From: Eggerthellaceae bacterium
GTDB taxonomy: Bacteria > Actinomycetota > Coriobacteriia > Coriobacteriales > Eggerthellaceae
Assembly: GCA_015062605.1 (NCBI GenBank)
Contig: SUUI01000001.1
Span: forward strand, 186,001 to 250,000
Reading direction: 5' to 3'
Length of the DNA stretch: 64,000 bases
Below the pieces are notes generated by a model, which made no database searches, had not been told where the DNA came from, and was given only the letters and a program-made list of their open reading frames with translations. Numbering within the stretch: the first letter of the stretch is position 1; each line of letters starts with the position of its first letter. The position numbers and the translations under genes were made by a program. Shown here one piece after another: positions 17,032 through 26,188 of the stretch.

Positions 17032-18345
17032 GTGAGACAATTGGATTTCAAGAACAACGAGCACGCATCCTTGTCGTCCGACCCGACCGTCGCCATCATC
17101 GGGTATGGCACCGCGGGCGTGAACGCATTGATCGCACTCCGTACACATGGATATGAGGGACGCGTCATCGTCTTCTCCGACACCGATACGCTCCCCTACA
17201 GCCCTATCCTGACTTCATACTATGCGGGCGGCATGAAACCGTATGAAGCGGTCTTCCCTTGGAGCTCGGAAGAACTCGATTCCCTCGGAGCTGAAGTGCA
17301 CTTCGATTGCCCAGTCACCAAGCTCGACCCAGAAACCCATACCATCAGCACCCCCGAAGGTGATTTTGCCTATACCAAGTGCATCATCGCATCGGGAGCC
17401 AAAGCGCACTGTGCAGGATTCCCGCAATTCGAGGGCTTCTCGCCGCTTGTTCTGCGCACTTTAGACGAAGCGGAACGCCTCAAGCAGGCGCTGCTCGACC
17501 CTGCCTGCAAGCGCATCCTCATAAGCGGCGCCTCTATGATCGCCCTCAAGGCCGCCGAAGCATGCCTTAATCGCGACATCGACACCACGCTTGTAGGCAT
17601 GAATCCCCACGTGCTCGACTTCAATGCATTCCCCGAAACGGCGATACGCGTCGAGGCGGCTTTGCGCGACTATGGCATGACCTTACGTCTGGGCATGGTC
17701 ATCAAAAAGGTGAGATACGCTGACGAGGCCGATGCTGCGAAGGGTCGCTTAGAAGTGACGTTCTCGAACGGCGATGTCGACTTCTTCGATAACATCATCG
17801 TTGCGCATGGCGTTCGCTCGAGTCTCGCGTTTCTTGAGAAAGATGCCCTTGAGCTCGACAGGGCCCTTGTCGTCGACGAGCATATGCGCACAAGCGACCC
17901 CGACATTTACGCAGCGGGAGACGTCGCCCAAGCGTTCGAGCTCACAAGTGGGGAAAAGCGCATCGTCGGCATCTGGAAAAGCGCTGCTTTGCAAGGTGCA
18001 TGCGCGGGAGAGGCGATTGCGGCAGAGCTTACTGGCAAAGGCATCCATGAGGCCGCAGTATATCCTGGTGCGGTGGCAACGAACACGATCGTCATCCGCG
18101 ATACGCTGTTCATCTCTGCCGGAACGCTTGAGCTCAACGAAAAACGCCATACCGAATCACGGGAGGTCGACGATATGCTCATCATGACCGTCATTGAAGA
18201 GGACGATCAGGGAAACCGTTATCTCGTAGGATTCAATATCGCATGCGACCATGATGAGCGCGGAGGAGATGCGTACGATCTCGGAGCCATGCTCACAATG
18301 CAGATCGAGCAGGATAGCGAAAAGCGCTTTCCTCCCACTATTTAG
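17032..18345 (+). CDS. FAD/NAD(P)-dependent pyridine nucleotide-disulfide-type oxidoreductase
   Basis: A 437-residue class-I-like flavoprotein. The FAD dinucleotide motif is VAIIGYGTAGVNAL, followed by an ATGAK-like IASGAK, a second nucleotide fold (ILISGASMIALKAAE) and the flavin-closing AAGDVAQAFEL. It resembles NADH oxidase, CoA-disulfide reductase and nitrite-reductase-type NAD(P)H dehydrogenases, but no redox-active Cys is evident in the usual place. The GTG start is preceded by AAAGG. Its end overlaps the convergent gene at 18338 by eight bases. With the preceding Fe-S protein it may form an NAD(P)H-linked electron-transfer module (inference). Confidence 0.87.
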   Translation: MRQLDFKNNEHASLSSDPTVAIIGYGTAGVNALIALRTHGYEGRVIVFSDTDTLPYSPILTSYYAGGMKPYEAVFPWSSEELDSLGAEVHFDCPVTKLDPETHTISTPEGDFAYTKCIIASGAKAHCAGFPQFEGFSPLVLRTLDEAERLKQALLDPACKRILISGASMIALKAAEACLNRDIDTTLVGMNPHVLDFNAFPETAIRVEAALRDYGMTLRLGMVIKKVRYADEADAAKGRLEVTFSNGDVDFFDNIIVAHGVRSSLAFLEKDALELDRALVVDEHMRTSDPDIYAAGDVAQAFELTSGEKRIVGIWKSAALQGACAGEAIAAELTGKGIHEAAVYPGAVATNTIVIRDTLFISAGTLELNEKRHTESREVDDMLIMTVIEEDDQGNRYLVGFNIACDHDERGGDAYDLGAMLTMQIEQDSEKRFPPTI

Positions 18346-20407
18346 GGGCCGCGGTCGCCGTTACAATCGATTTGAACAGAAGCGATACTCCGGACGCAGA
18401 TGAATTCTCTTCGTCCCACGTATATGTGATCTCGATATCTCCCGTAGCTCCACGTTGCCGCGCCTTGCGTTCGGCATCCTTCTGCGCATGCAGGCAGGCA
18501 AGGTTCTCCGCCTCTTGGCGATCTTTGATATACACCCGCTCATCACCAAGCAGCACCGCATAGCCCTTGATGCCGTTGGGACCCCAATCGGCAGCAACGA
18601 TGACCGATGACTGGGCGATGATGCGTGCCGAGATCGCGCCTATGGCATTTGCTACTTCAGCGTGTTCGGGGATGATGCATTCAGTCCCCAAAGCAGCTGC
18701 CACATCGGGAAGGAAGATGTGCGTCGGCGCTCCGACGCCGATAAGCGGAGCGGTTGCGAGGAAATCAAGGCCGATCAGGGGCTTCTTCGTATTGAAGGGC
18801 ACGCGCCCGCTTTTCTTCACATAATCCCATTGCGTATCAAACGCCTTCAAAACCTCAGCGGGCACGCCATTTGCGAACGCACGGGGGAATTGCCGTTCGA
18901 GCAGGATGCGTATGATGTTCAAAAAGAGCTTGCGCTTAACAAGGTCATACACGTCATCGCACAATTCAGAAAGATGGAACACCTTTTGATCGGTCTTGCC
19001 ATCAGCACTCCGCTGCCACGTCGAATAACGCTCGATGACCTTGCATACGTAGGTTGCAGCCAACTCGCTTGCATGCGTGTCGAAAGCATCGAAGTCTCCG
19101 CGGATATGCATGATATCCGTAGGAGTCAACCCGCACCTCATGACGATGCCTTCTGCTTCGAGGCGTTCGGCAAGGCGGCCGACGCCAAGATCGTAAGGCT
19201 CGAAGTACTTCTGGTCGCCGATAACCATCGGGCCGCCTCGAAGCACCTCGATAAGGCGCTTCTCATTATTCGAATAGTGATCGAGGCATTGCGGGTCACG
19301 AGCGAGATACAGCACTTCGTACAGCTCGCGCCGCACCCATACTCCCCCATCGTCGAGTATCTTCTTGAACGAATCGCACAGCTCGGGCCAACGTGATGCA
19401 GCCATGCATATCGGCTCGACGCGACGTTCGCTCAAATACAGCTCGTCGCTTCCGATTTTGACCGCGCTGTCTCCGCCAAGACCGAATGTATCGATATACA
19501 CGCCTGGAATCTGCGTGCGCCAGTTCCCGATGCGGATGCCTTTCGTTTTTATCGGCGTTCCCTGCTCGATAAGGGAGATATCGGTCGTCGTTCCACCCAT
19601 ATCCACGATGAGCGCCGTATCGCAGCCTACCAAATGACAGCAGCCCTGCACGCTTGCCGCAGGACCACTCACCATTGTCTCGACCGGTGTTTGACGTGTT
19701 TGCTCCTCGCCCATAAGCGATCCGTCGCTTCGAACGATAGACACGGAAGCCGTCACGCCGCGGTCACGCAACGCACGCTCCACAGAATCGAGGAAGTCTT
19801 CGATAATGGGCAGAAGGCGCGCATTCAAGATCGCCGTTGCGCCTCGTTCCATCATGTTGAGCTTGTTCACGAGTTCGCTCGCCATGATGACGGGCACGTG
19901 ATACCTCTCAGCGAGCGCTTTTTTGCCAGCACGTTCCACAACCGCACCGTTGCGCGCCGCGTTCATCTCGACGATGCCGAAGGCTTGCGCCTGCTTAAAC
20001 CAATCATCGTTTTCTTCAAGGAACGCATCCCAATCAGGTTGGACGACCGAACTTCCATCGAACTCGCCTGTCACATCGATGCAAAGCACATCGTCATAGG
20101 AGAAGCCATATCGTACGGGAGCCTCAATGCGATGGAGCACCGATTCATTCGTTCCAACGAGCACAAGCCGTGCGCGACCGCCTTTCCCTTCGACGCACGC
20201 ATTGGTTGCAAGTGTCGTCGAAAGAACGACCTGGTGTGCCTGCGCCAGTAATCCAATGGGCAAGGAGTCGAGTGCCGCGCAGATTCCAACGGAAAGATCC
20301 TCTTTCGTTGTTCGGGCTTTGCCTTTAGCGATAACCTCTTTCGTGTCCATATCGTATGCGACAGCATCCGTATACGTTCCACCCGTGTCGATGCCGATTC
20401 CTATCAT
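18338..20407 (-). CDS. Hydantoinase/oxoprolinase family protein, HyuA-like
   Basis: A 689-residue protein of the hydantoinase A/5-oxoprolinase family, ATP-dependent enzymes of the actin-like ATPase fold that open cyclic amides or carboxylate-activate related substrates. The phosphate-binding motifs are clear: IGIDTGGTYTDAVAY at the N-terminus, STTLATNACVEGKGG, and VDMGGTTTDISLIEQG in the second lobe. The partner subunit HyuB, or the acetone/acetophenone carboxylase partners, is not adjacent. This favours the single-gene subfamily of unknown substrate. It follows trkA on the same strand by 21 bases. Confidence 0.85.
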   Translation of the reverse strand: MIGIGIDTGGTYTDAVAYDMDTKEVIAKGKARTTKEDLSVGICAALDSLPIGLLAQAHQVVLSTTLATNACVEGKGGRARLVLVGTNESVLHRIEAPVRYGFSYDDVLCIDVTGEFDGSSVVQPDWDAFLEENDDWFKQAQAFGIVEMNAARNGAVVERAGKKALAERYHVPVIMASELVNKLNMMERGATAILNARLLPIIEDFLDSVERALRDRGVTASVSIVRSDGSLMGEEQTRQTPVETMVSGPAASVQGCCHLVGCDTALIVDMGGTTTDISLIEQGTPIKTKGIRIGNWRTQIPGVYIDTFGLGGDSAVKIGSDELYLSERRVEPICMAASRWPELCDSFKKILDDGGVWVRRELYEVLYLARDPQCLDHYSNNEKRLIEVLRGGPMVIGDQKYFEPYDLGVGRLAERLEAEGIVMRCGLTPTDIMHIRGDFDAFDTHASELAATYVCKVIERYSTWQRSADGKTDQKVFHLSELCDDVYDLVKRKLFLNIIRILLERQFPRAFANGVPAEVLKAFDTQWDYVKKSGRVPFNTKKPLIGLDFLATAPLIGVGAPTHIFLPDVAAALGTECIIPEHAEVANAIGAISARIIAQSSVIVAADWGPNGIKGYAVLLGDERVYIKDRQEAENLACLHAQKDAERKARQRGATGDIEITYTWDEENSSASGVSLLFKSIVTATAAPK

Positions 20408-20428
20408 GCCATCTTCTCGTTTCTCGTT

Positions 20429-21100
20429 CTACAGCGATCGTAGTGCCGTACGGGCAGCATCGAGCTCATCGCTGTTCGTCGCGATAATGACCTTATCCCC
20501 TGGGAAGATGACCGATTCCGGTGTGTACAGCTCGGTATCGTCCTTCGTCGAAATGGCCACGATCAAGCAACCAGAAGGCAGTGGAACGCTCGAGGCGAGC
20601 ACGCCTTCCTTCTCGGAATGCTGACGGAAGCGTGGGATGGCAACCTCCGATAGCAGCACATTGCCATGCGAAAGCGAATTCACCGCGCTCATGGAGCCCA
20701 AAAGCGCTTCCTCTTCGATCAGATTCGCGATTAGCACCGTTGACGAAACGCTTTCGATGCCGACCGAACGGAAGATGCGCATGTTCTGCGGACTGTTCAC
20801 GCGCGCAACGCAACGGGGCACATCGAACACGCGTTGCGCGATTTGGCACGCAACCAGATTGCTTTCATCCTGACCTGTAGTCGCAACGAAAACCTCGGCT
20901 CGACGGACACCCGCATCTTCTTGATAACGTGAGTCGCACCCATCGCCTTGAATGACCATGTAACGTCCTTCAAGCACGATGGAAAGGCGATCGGCCGTCC
21001 GCCTGTCTTTCTCGATGACGACAACTTCGTTCCCGCTTTTCAGGAGCACCGATGCAAGGTATTCTCCGACCTTGCCTCCACCAACGATTACGACATACAT
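20429..21100 (-). CDS. trkA: TrkA/KtrA-type potassium channel regulatory protein
   Basis: A 223-residue cytosolic gating subunit. The N-terminal RCK Rossmann domain has YVVIVGGGKVGEYLA and the acidic VVVIEKD strand end that binds NAD(H) or nucleotides. A TrkA-C-like domain follows (about residues 135-220, PSGCLIVAISTKDDTELYTPESVIFPGDKVII). The length fits single-RCK KtrA/TrkA proteins. The membrane partner TrkH/KtrB is not adjacent and must be elsewhere. It is 27 bases downstream of galE on the same strand and upstream of the hyuA-like gene. Confidence 0.9.
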   Translation of the reverse strand: MYVVIVGGGKVGEYLASVLLKSGNEVVVIEKDRRTADRLSIVLEGRYMVIQGDGCDSRYQEDAGVRRAEVFVATTGQDESNLVACQIAQRVFDVPRCVARVNSPQNMRIFRSVGIESVSSTVLIANLIEEEALLGSMSAVNSLSHGNVLLSEVAIPRFRQHSEKEGVLASSVPLPSGCLIVAISTKDDTELYTPESVIFPGDKVIIATNSDELDAARTALRSL

Positions 21101-21127
21101 CTGTAGGATTCTCCTCTCGAAAGAACC

Positions 21128-22258
21128 TTACGCCGAAGCGTATCCGTTCGGATTCATCGATTGCCAGCGCCAACTGTCTTGGCACATGCGCGCTAAGTCG
21201 TACTCTGCAACCCAACCCAACTCATCGCGCGCTTTATCGCACGCCGCATAATTCTCCGCGATGTCACCGGCACGGCGCGGCATGATCTTATACGGCAACG
21301 TGTGCCCGCATGCCTGCTCGAACGCATGGATTACATCGAGCACGCTCGAACCACGACCAGTGCCAAGATTGAAGATGCCCACGCCACTGCGCATTCCATC
21401 TTCTGCTTGAGCTCCTTGAACTGAGCCTATGCCTATCGCCTCGCCCGTGCCAACGCGTCCTGCCATCCAGTCAAGCGCGGCGACATGACCGCGCGCTAAA
21501 TCGACTACGTGGATGTAATCGCGCACGCCCGTGCCATCAGGTGTCGGATAATCGTTGCCAAACACGCCGACGCACTCCAGCTTGCCAACTGCGACCTGTG
21601 CAACATACGGAAGAAGATTGTTGGGAATGCCCTTCGGGTCCTCACCGATAAGGCCGCTTTCATGCGCCCCGATCGGGTTGAAGTATCGCAAAAGCACCAC
21701 GTTCCATTCGGGATCGCCGCCATACAGATCGCTTAAGATCTGCTCGAGCATGCTCTTGGTCTGCCCGTACGGATTGGTTGGCGTATGCTTCGGGCAGCTT
21801 TCGGTGATGGGCACGAACTCCGGTTCGCCATATACGGTTGCGCTCGAGCTGAACACGATGTTCTTCACATCGTGATTACGAGAGACATCGCACAAAATAA
21901 GCGTGCCAGCGATATTGTTCCAATAGTATTCAAGCGGCTTGCGCACGCTTTCGCCGACTGCCTTGAAGCCTGCGAAATGGATGATGGCGTCAATGGGATT
22001 TTCGTTGAAAACGGCTTCGAGTGCATCCCTGTCAAGAATGCTCGCTTGCACAAAACGCAACTGATCTTCGCTAGCTCCCGTGATCTGACGAACACGATCG
22101 AGAGCCACGCTGCTTGAATTGCTCAAATCGTCAACGACCACAACGCGATAGCCGCGTTCAAGCAGCTCCACGACTGTATGACTGCCGATGAAACCGGCTC
22201 CTCCGGTCACCAGGATGCAGCAATCTTCGGCGGCTTTCGCAAGACTCCGGTTCGCCAT
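21128..22258 (-). CDS. galE: UDP-glucose 4-epimerase
   Basis: A 376-residue extended short-chain dehydrogenase that interconverts UDP-glucose and UDP-galactose with bound NAD. The Rossmann motif is VTGGAGFIGSHTVVELLERGYRVVVVDDLSNSS. The catalytic region has SSSATVYGEPEFVPI and the Tyr/Lys pair in NPYGQTKSMLEQI. Substrate-loop signatures NLLPYVAQVAVGKL and VRDYIHVVDLARGH are typical GalE. AAGGAGG lies before the ATG. About 12 residues precede the usual family start, and an insertion (VGTGEAIGIGSVQGAQAEDG) follows the DLARGH region. It leads a probable galE-trkA-hyuA-like transcription unit. Confidence 0.95.
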   Translation of the reverse strand: MANRSLAKAAEDCCILVTGGAGFIGSHTVVELLERGYRVVVVDDLSNSSSVALDRVRQITGASEDQLRFVQASILDRDALEAVFNENPIDAIIHFAGFKAVGESVRKPLEYYWNNIAGTLILCDVSRNHDVKNIVFSSSATVYGEPEFVPITESCPKHTPTNPYGQTKSMLEQILSDLYGGDPEWNVVLLRYFNPIGAHESGLIGEDPKGIPNNLLPYVAQVAVGKLECVGVFGNDYPTPDGTGVRDYIHVVDLARGHVAALDWMAGRVGTGEAIGIGSVQGAQAEDGMRSGVGIFNLGTGRGSSVLDVIHAFEQACGHTLPYKIMPRRAGDIAENYAACDKARDELGWVAEYDLARMCQDSWRWQSMNPNGYASA

Positions 22259-22352
22259 GACGACCTCCTTGGGTTTTCAGCCCTTGCACGCTTTCTTTGG
22301 TTCAGGCTCAATTCGTGCTGAGATTATCGCACCTCGCCATTATGACTGAAAG

Positions 22353-22387
22353 AAAAAGGATGCGACATAGGAAATCTTGTCGCATCC
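22353..22387 (-). terminator. Intrinsic terminator after the NlpC/P60 gene
   Basis: GGATGCGACA (22358-22367) pairs with TGTCGCATCC (22378-22387), and the minus strand continues with TTTTTCTTTC. It lies about 50 bases past the stop codon of the minus-strand secreted protein gene and upstream of galE. Confidence 0.85.
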
Positions 22388-22438
22388 ATAATCGCGTCAC
22401 ACAGGCTTCTAGCTGGTAATCTATTCTTCAAGCCGATT

Positions 22439-23629
22439 CTAATAGAGGACCACGCCACCGAGCCATCCCCAACGGGGCGAAACGTTATACCAGCTTATCC
22501 ATTCCGAAATCGGGGTTCTCGCGATATATCCGATGTTCTCCATCACGATACCGTCACCGATGTAGATGCCGACATGGCCATAGACCAAACCAGCCCATCC
22601 ACCCTTTGGGTTCGTGCCGACCGCGACGATCATGCCCGGTTGCAGTTCCGAGAGATCGGAGCTATAGCACCAATTGGCATACATATCGTTCGCGTTACCG
22701 TTGAAACGTCCGACGCCCGCGTTGTTGAAAACGTAGGTTACCCAAGCTGCACACAGGTTATAGCCTGGGCTTCCCGTGGCATAGCATGCGGCGATGACAT
22801 CCGACAGCGAGCCTTCGCCAGTGACTACGAGATCGGGTGCTTCGTAGCCAAGCTCGGCATATGACATGTTATTCGCCCACGCGTTGCGGGCCGCCGCCTC
22901 GGCAGCTGCGCGAGCTGCAAGTTCACGGTCATACTGCTCGGTCAACTTCTTGACTTCCTCATCGAGACCATCGAGGAGCGCTTGCGTTTCCGCTTGCTTT
23001 GCGGTCAGGTTCTGCATTTGCTCTTCGAGCTGCGCGCTGAGCGTCTCCAGCTCTGCCATGTCGTTTTCGAGCTGCGCCTTGCGTTGGCTGAGCTCTTCTT
23101 TGATGGTGCGAACCTGCTCTATCAAAGACATCTTCTGTGCGTTGATGCGCTCGACATAGCGCCACATCGAGATGAAAGACTCGAACGATTGCGATGACAT
23201 GAGCACATCGAGGAAGCCGACGGAATCTGACTTATAGCTCTCTACTGCGAAATCGGAGAGTTGCTGCTGATGAACTGCGAGCTCCTTCTCCTTTTGGGCG
23301 ATGAGCTCCTCTGCCTCGCGAATGCTTTCGCGTGTAGCATCGATCTTCTCCTGCGTCTCAGCTTGTTGCGCACTGATTGCAGAGCATTCGGCAATCAGGC
23401 TATCGAGTTGTGCCTGAACCTCATCGAATCGCTCTTTCGCGGCGTTCAGCTCGCTTTCAGTATCCGCATAAGCTAAATCGGCAACGGGAGCGATCGGCAT
23501 CATGGAAACGATGAGGCTCAACGACGCGACAAGGCAGACCGCAGCGACGCGGATCTTAGAATATAGACTGCTTGTTCGTTCGGTGGGCGTACTGCAGTTT
23601 TTAGGTATGTGCCCCCGTGCGTGTGCCAT
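22439..23629 (-). CDS. Secreted coiled-coil protein with NlpC/P60-type peptidase domain
   Basis: A 396-residue exported cell-wall hydrolase candidate. A signal peptide (residues about 26-56, RVAAVCLVASLSLIVSMMPIAPVADLAYA) is followed by a long Glu/Gln/Ala-rich coiled coil (about 57-250), as in PcsB-like division hydrolases. The C-terminal Cys/His papain-like domain has C293 in YNLCAAWVTYVF and H352 in YGHVGIYIGDG. Such domains cut D-gamma-glutamyl-diaminopimelate or related peptide bonds, and coiled coils usually keep them inhibited until FtsEX-like activation. The start at MAHARGHIPKN is supported by AGAAGG; a longer frame adds 21 residues. It is followed by its own terminator. Confidence 0.9.
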   Translation of the reverse strand: MAHARGHIPKNCSTPTERTSSLYSKIRVAAVCLVASLSLIVSMMPIAPVADLAYADTESELNAAKERFDEVQAQLDSLIAECSAISAQQAETQEKIDATRESIREAEELIAQKEKELAVHQQQLSDFAVESYKSDSVGFLDVLMSSQSFESFISMWRYVERINAQKMSLIEQVRTIKEELSQRKAQLENDMAELETLSAQLEEQMQNLTAKQAETQALLDGLDEEVKKLTEQYDRELAARAAAEAAARNAWANNMSYAELGYEAPDLVVTGEGSLSDVIAACYATGSPGYNLCAAWVTYVFNNAGVGRFNGNANDMYANWCYSSDLSELQPGMIVAVGTNPKGGWAGLVYGHVGIYIGDGIVMENIGYIARTPISEWISWYNVSPRWGWLGGVVLY

Positions 23630-23733
23630 CGGATTCCTTCTGACAGAGCTTATGGGTATGAAGTTGCCTGCTAGGATACCGCATGCGCACAAGCACGTTC
23701 AAGCGGCTCCACGGCATCCATAGAAACGCATTG

Positions 23734-25143
23734 TCAGCAAGAGGAGTTCGAGACCGAAGGCAATTTACTTTCAAGTTTGCGCACGCACAGAAGATAAGCG
23801 ACGACCATGCCGGCGAGAGCGACTATCCAGCTTAGCGCGTACGCGATAAGCAGGCATTCGTACGTGTGCCAGACGGCGAATGCGGTGTATACCCATGCGA
23901 TACGCAGGACGCAGATTCCCACGATGCAGATAACGGCGGGGGTCATCGATTTCCCGTGGCCGCGCAAGGCTCCCGAATAGACCTCGATAAGGCCGCAAAT
24001 GATCTCGAATGAAGTGACATAGTAGATTCGGATGTTCGAAAAACCAAAGACTTCAGGGTCTGCCGAGAACAATCCGGAGAAGAACGATGCGAACACGACG
24101 ATGAGCACGCTCACCACACCGACGATGATTATCAACAAAAGAGCTGCCCATCGAACAATGCTGCGACAACGTGGATAGTTTTCCGCACCATGGTTCTGGC
24201 TGACAAAGGTCATTGCACCCTGACCGAATGCAGCGGAGATCATATAGCACATGATCTCCATGTTAAGCCCGGCAGTGCTACCCGCGACGACTTGAGAGCC
24301 GAGCTCGTTGAGCCCGACCTGGATGATCACGTTCGAAAGAGAGAACATCAAACCCTGGATACCCGCAGGAACACCCAGCGCGAAGATCCTGACAAACAAA
24401 GGCCAATCGAAGCAAAGCTTCTTAAACTCAACGCGCACTTCGTCGGTCTCGCGGAAGAGAATCACGAGCAATGTGATGGAGCTTATTGCGTTCGCGATGA
24501 CCGTGGCCAATGCTACGCCGTCCGCATCCATGCCACAGCCAACGACGAACACGATATTCAGAACAACGTTGATAACGCCGGCGATAACGAGCACGATGAA
24601 CGGCCGGCGCGTATCGCCTTTGCTACGCAGAATCGCCGATGTGAAGTTCAATAGCATGATGAACGGCGCACCGAGAAGATAGATCGTCAGATAGGTGTGC
24701 GCCATCTCGAAGATGTTTTCGGGGGTTTGCATCCAACCAAGCATCACATCGACGAGCAAGGGACCGAGCACCCCGACGAGAATGCCGCTAATGAGTGCTA
24801 CAACGATGGAGGTATGCACAGCGCGGCTAACGCTTTGCGCATCTTTCTTGCCGAGCAAATTGGCAACCACAACGTTCGTACCTACCGAAAGCCCAACGAA
24901 GATATTGACGACCAAATTGGTCAGCGGTGCATTCACCCCAACAGCTGATAGGGCTTCACTGCTTGCAAAATGACCAACTACCGCCATGTCAGCAGCATTG
25001 AACAGCTGCTGAAGGAGGTTCGTTGCCGCCAAAGGCAAAGCAAAGCGCAGCAAACCCTTCCAGATGCTGCCTTGGAGCATGTCAATCTGGTTTTTCTTGC
25101 GTTGCGTTTTTATGCGTTTTTCCACAATTTCGCAGCATAGCAC
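23734..25143 (-). CDS. MATE-family multidrug/metabolite efflux transporter
   Basis: A membrane protein of 469 residues (GTG start) with twelve predicted helices in two MATE halves. The first starts WKGLLRFALPLAATNLLQQLFNAADMAVVGHF, which is the MatE domain entry. Members exchange Na+ or H+ for cationic drugs or metabolites at the cytoplasmic membrane. The start is uncertain: the GTG has no clear ribosome site, another in-frame GTG lies at 25125, and an ATG before LQGSIWKGLL is also possible. It stands alone between the NlpC/P60 gene and a divergent zinc-ribbon gene. A second MATE protein is encoded at 27586-29187. Confidence 0.9.
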   Translation of the reverse strand: MLCCEIVEKRIKTQRKKNQIDMLQGSIWKGLLRFALPLAATNLLQQLFNAADMAVVGHFASSEALSAVGVNAPLTNLVVNIFVGLSVGTNVVVANLLGKKDAQSVSRAVHTSIVVALISGILVGVLGPLLVDVMLGWMQTPENIFEMAHTYLTIYLLGAPFIMLLNFTSAILRSKGDTRRPFIVLVIAGVINVVLNIVFVVGCGMDADGVALATVIANAISSITLLVILFRETDEVRVEFKKLCFDWPLFVRIFALGVPAGIQGLMFSLSNVIIQVGLNELGSQVVAGSTAGLNMEIMCYMISAAFGQGAMTFVSQNHGAENYPRCRSIVRWAALLLIIIVGVVSVLIVVFASFFSGLFSADPEVFGFSNIRIYYVTSFEIICGLIEVYSGALRGHGKSMTPAVICIVGICVLRIAWVYTAFAVWHTYECLLIAYALSWIVALAGMVVAYLLCVRKLESKLPSVSNSSC

Positions 25144-25269
25144 GCTTGCGCAGGTCAGACGCTCTACGCTTTTTTCGCGTAATTAATTGAATCGGTCTGT
25201 GCGCATCCTGCAAATTGGCTATGATATGCACGAGAACACGTTTTCGGATACGCGGGGAAAGGAGACGCT

Positions 25270-26172
25270 ATGATTTGCGCAAATTGCGGAACAGAGATTC
25301 CCGACGAATCAATCTTGTGCCCGAACTGCGGAAGCGACCCCATCGCAACGGTCTCGGCCGTAGTCGAAGAACCTGCTCCGGCAAAGAGCACGAGCAGCCA
25401 AGCAACCATCAACTATTCTAAGCTCAGCAAGGCCCAATACAAAGATGCGAAGGCGGCGTACAAGGCTGCGCGCAAAGCCGCGGGCAAATCGCGCGTCCCG
25501 TTGGTCGTGCTTTGCGTCATCCTCGCCCTTGCGCTTGCAGTAGGCGGTGCAGTCGCTGCTTGGTTTTACCTCAATCCGAAGGTCGAGAACCTTACCAATG
25601 AGAACAAGGAGCTCCAAGCGCAGGTTGAGAAACTCACCACGGAAAACAAAGAGCTTTCCAATAAGATCGCAGAATACGAGAAGGGCAATAACGTTACGCC
25701 CTCCAATACCGATACGACCAACCCGCTGATCGGTTCATGGAAGGTTGATAGCTTCGAGAACACCACCATGAATCCGGCGTGCTACGGCGGAAAGGCCAAG
25801 CAGGCTTCGGTGCGCATCAACATCAAGGAAATCGATTCGACGAAGGGCACCATCCTTGCCGATCTTTCCGTTGTGTACCACGGCCACGAACGCAGCAAGC
25901 TGAAAGGCGATATGGACTCCTCTTCCGATGATGTCGTCCTCGAGTTCACCAACGTCGAAGGCACCTTTGCGGACGATGCGTTCACGTTCGAGCTTCCTGT
26001 TGACAGCAAGTACGGGAACAACTCCGGCATCGTGGTTTCTGGTCTTTTGACGACCTCCGACGCAAGCGGCGCGTTGGGGAACTCGGCGAGCTCCTCATTC
26101 CAGCTTTCGGTCAAGAGCTACTATCAATCATTGACCAACGCCATTACCGATACGTACATCATGAAGAACTAG
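25270..26172 (+). CDS. Zinc-ribbon membrane-anchored hypothetical protein
   Basis: The 300-residue product begins with a double CxxC zinc ribbon (CANCGTEIPDESILCPNCGS). A short basic region and one transmembrane helix follow (about residues 78-100, VPLVVLCVILALALAVGGAVAAWFYL). A coiled coil with heptad-like NLTNENKELQAQVEKLTTENKELSNKI comes next. The C-terminal extracytoplasmic domain of about 150 residues starts IGSWKVDSFEN and may be a lipocalin-like or sheet domain. The family is common in Actinobacteria and Firmicutes with no set function. The ATG has GGAAAGGAGACG before it. It is followed within 16 bases by an MFS gene on the same strand. Confidence 0.82.
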   Translation: MICANCGTEIPDESILCPNCGSDPIATVSAVVEEPAPAKSTSSQATINYSKLSKAQYKDAKAAYKAARKAAGKSRVPLVVLCVILALALAVGGAVAAWFYLNPKVENLTNENKELQAQVEKLTTENKELSNKIAEYEKGNNVTPSNTDTTNPLIGSWKVDSFENTTMNPACYGGKAKQASVRINIKEIDSTKGTILADLSVVYHGHERSKLKGDMDSSSDDVVLEFTNVEGTFADDAFTFELPVDSKYGNNSGIVVSGLLTTSDASGALGNSASSSFQLSVKSYYQSLTNAITDTYIMKN

Positions 26173-26188
26173 CGAATAAGAATTGCGA

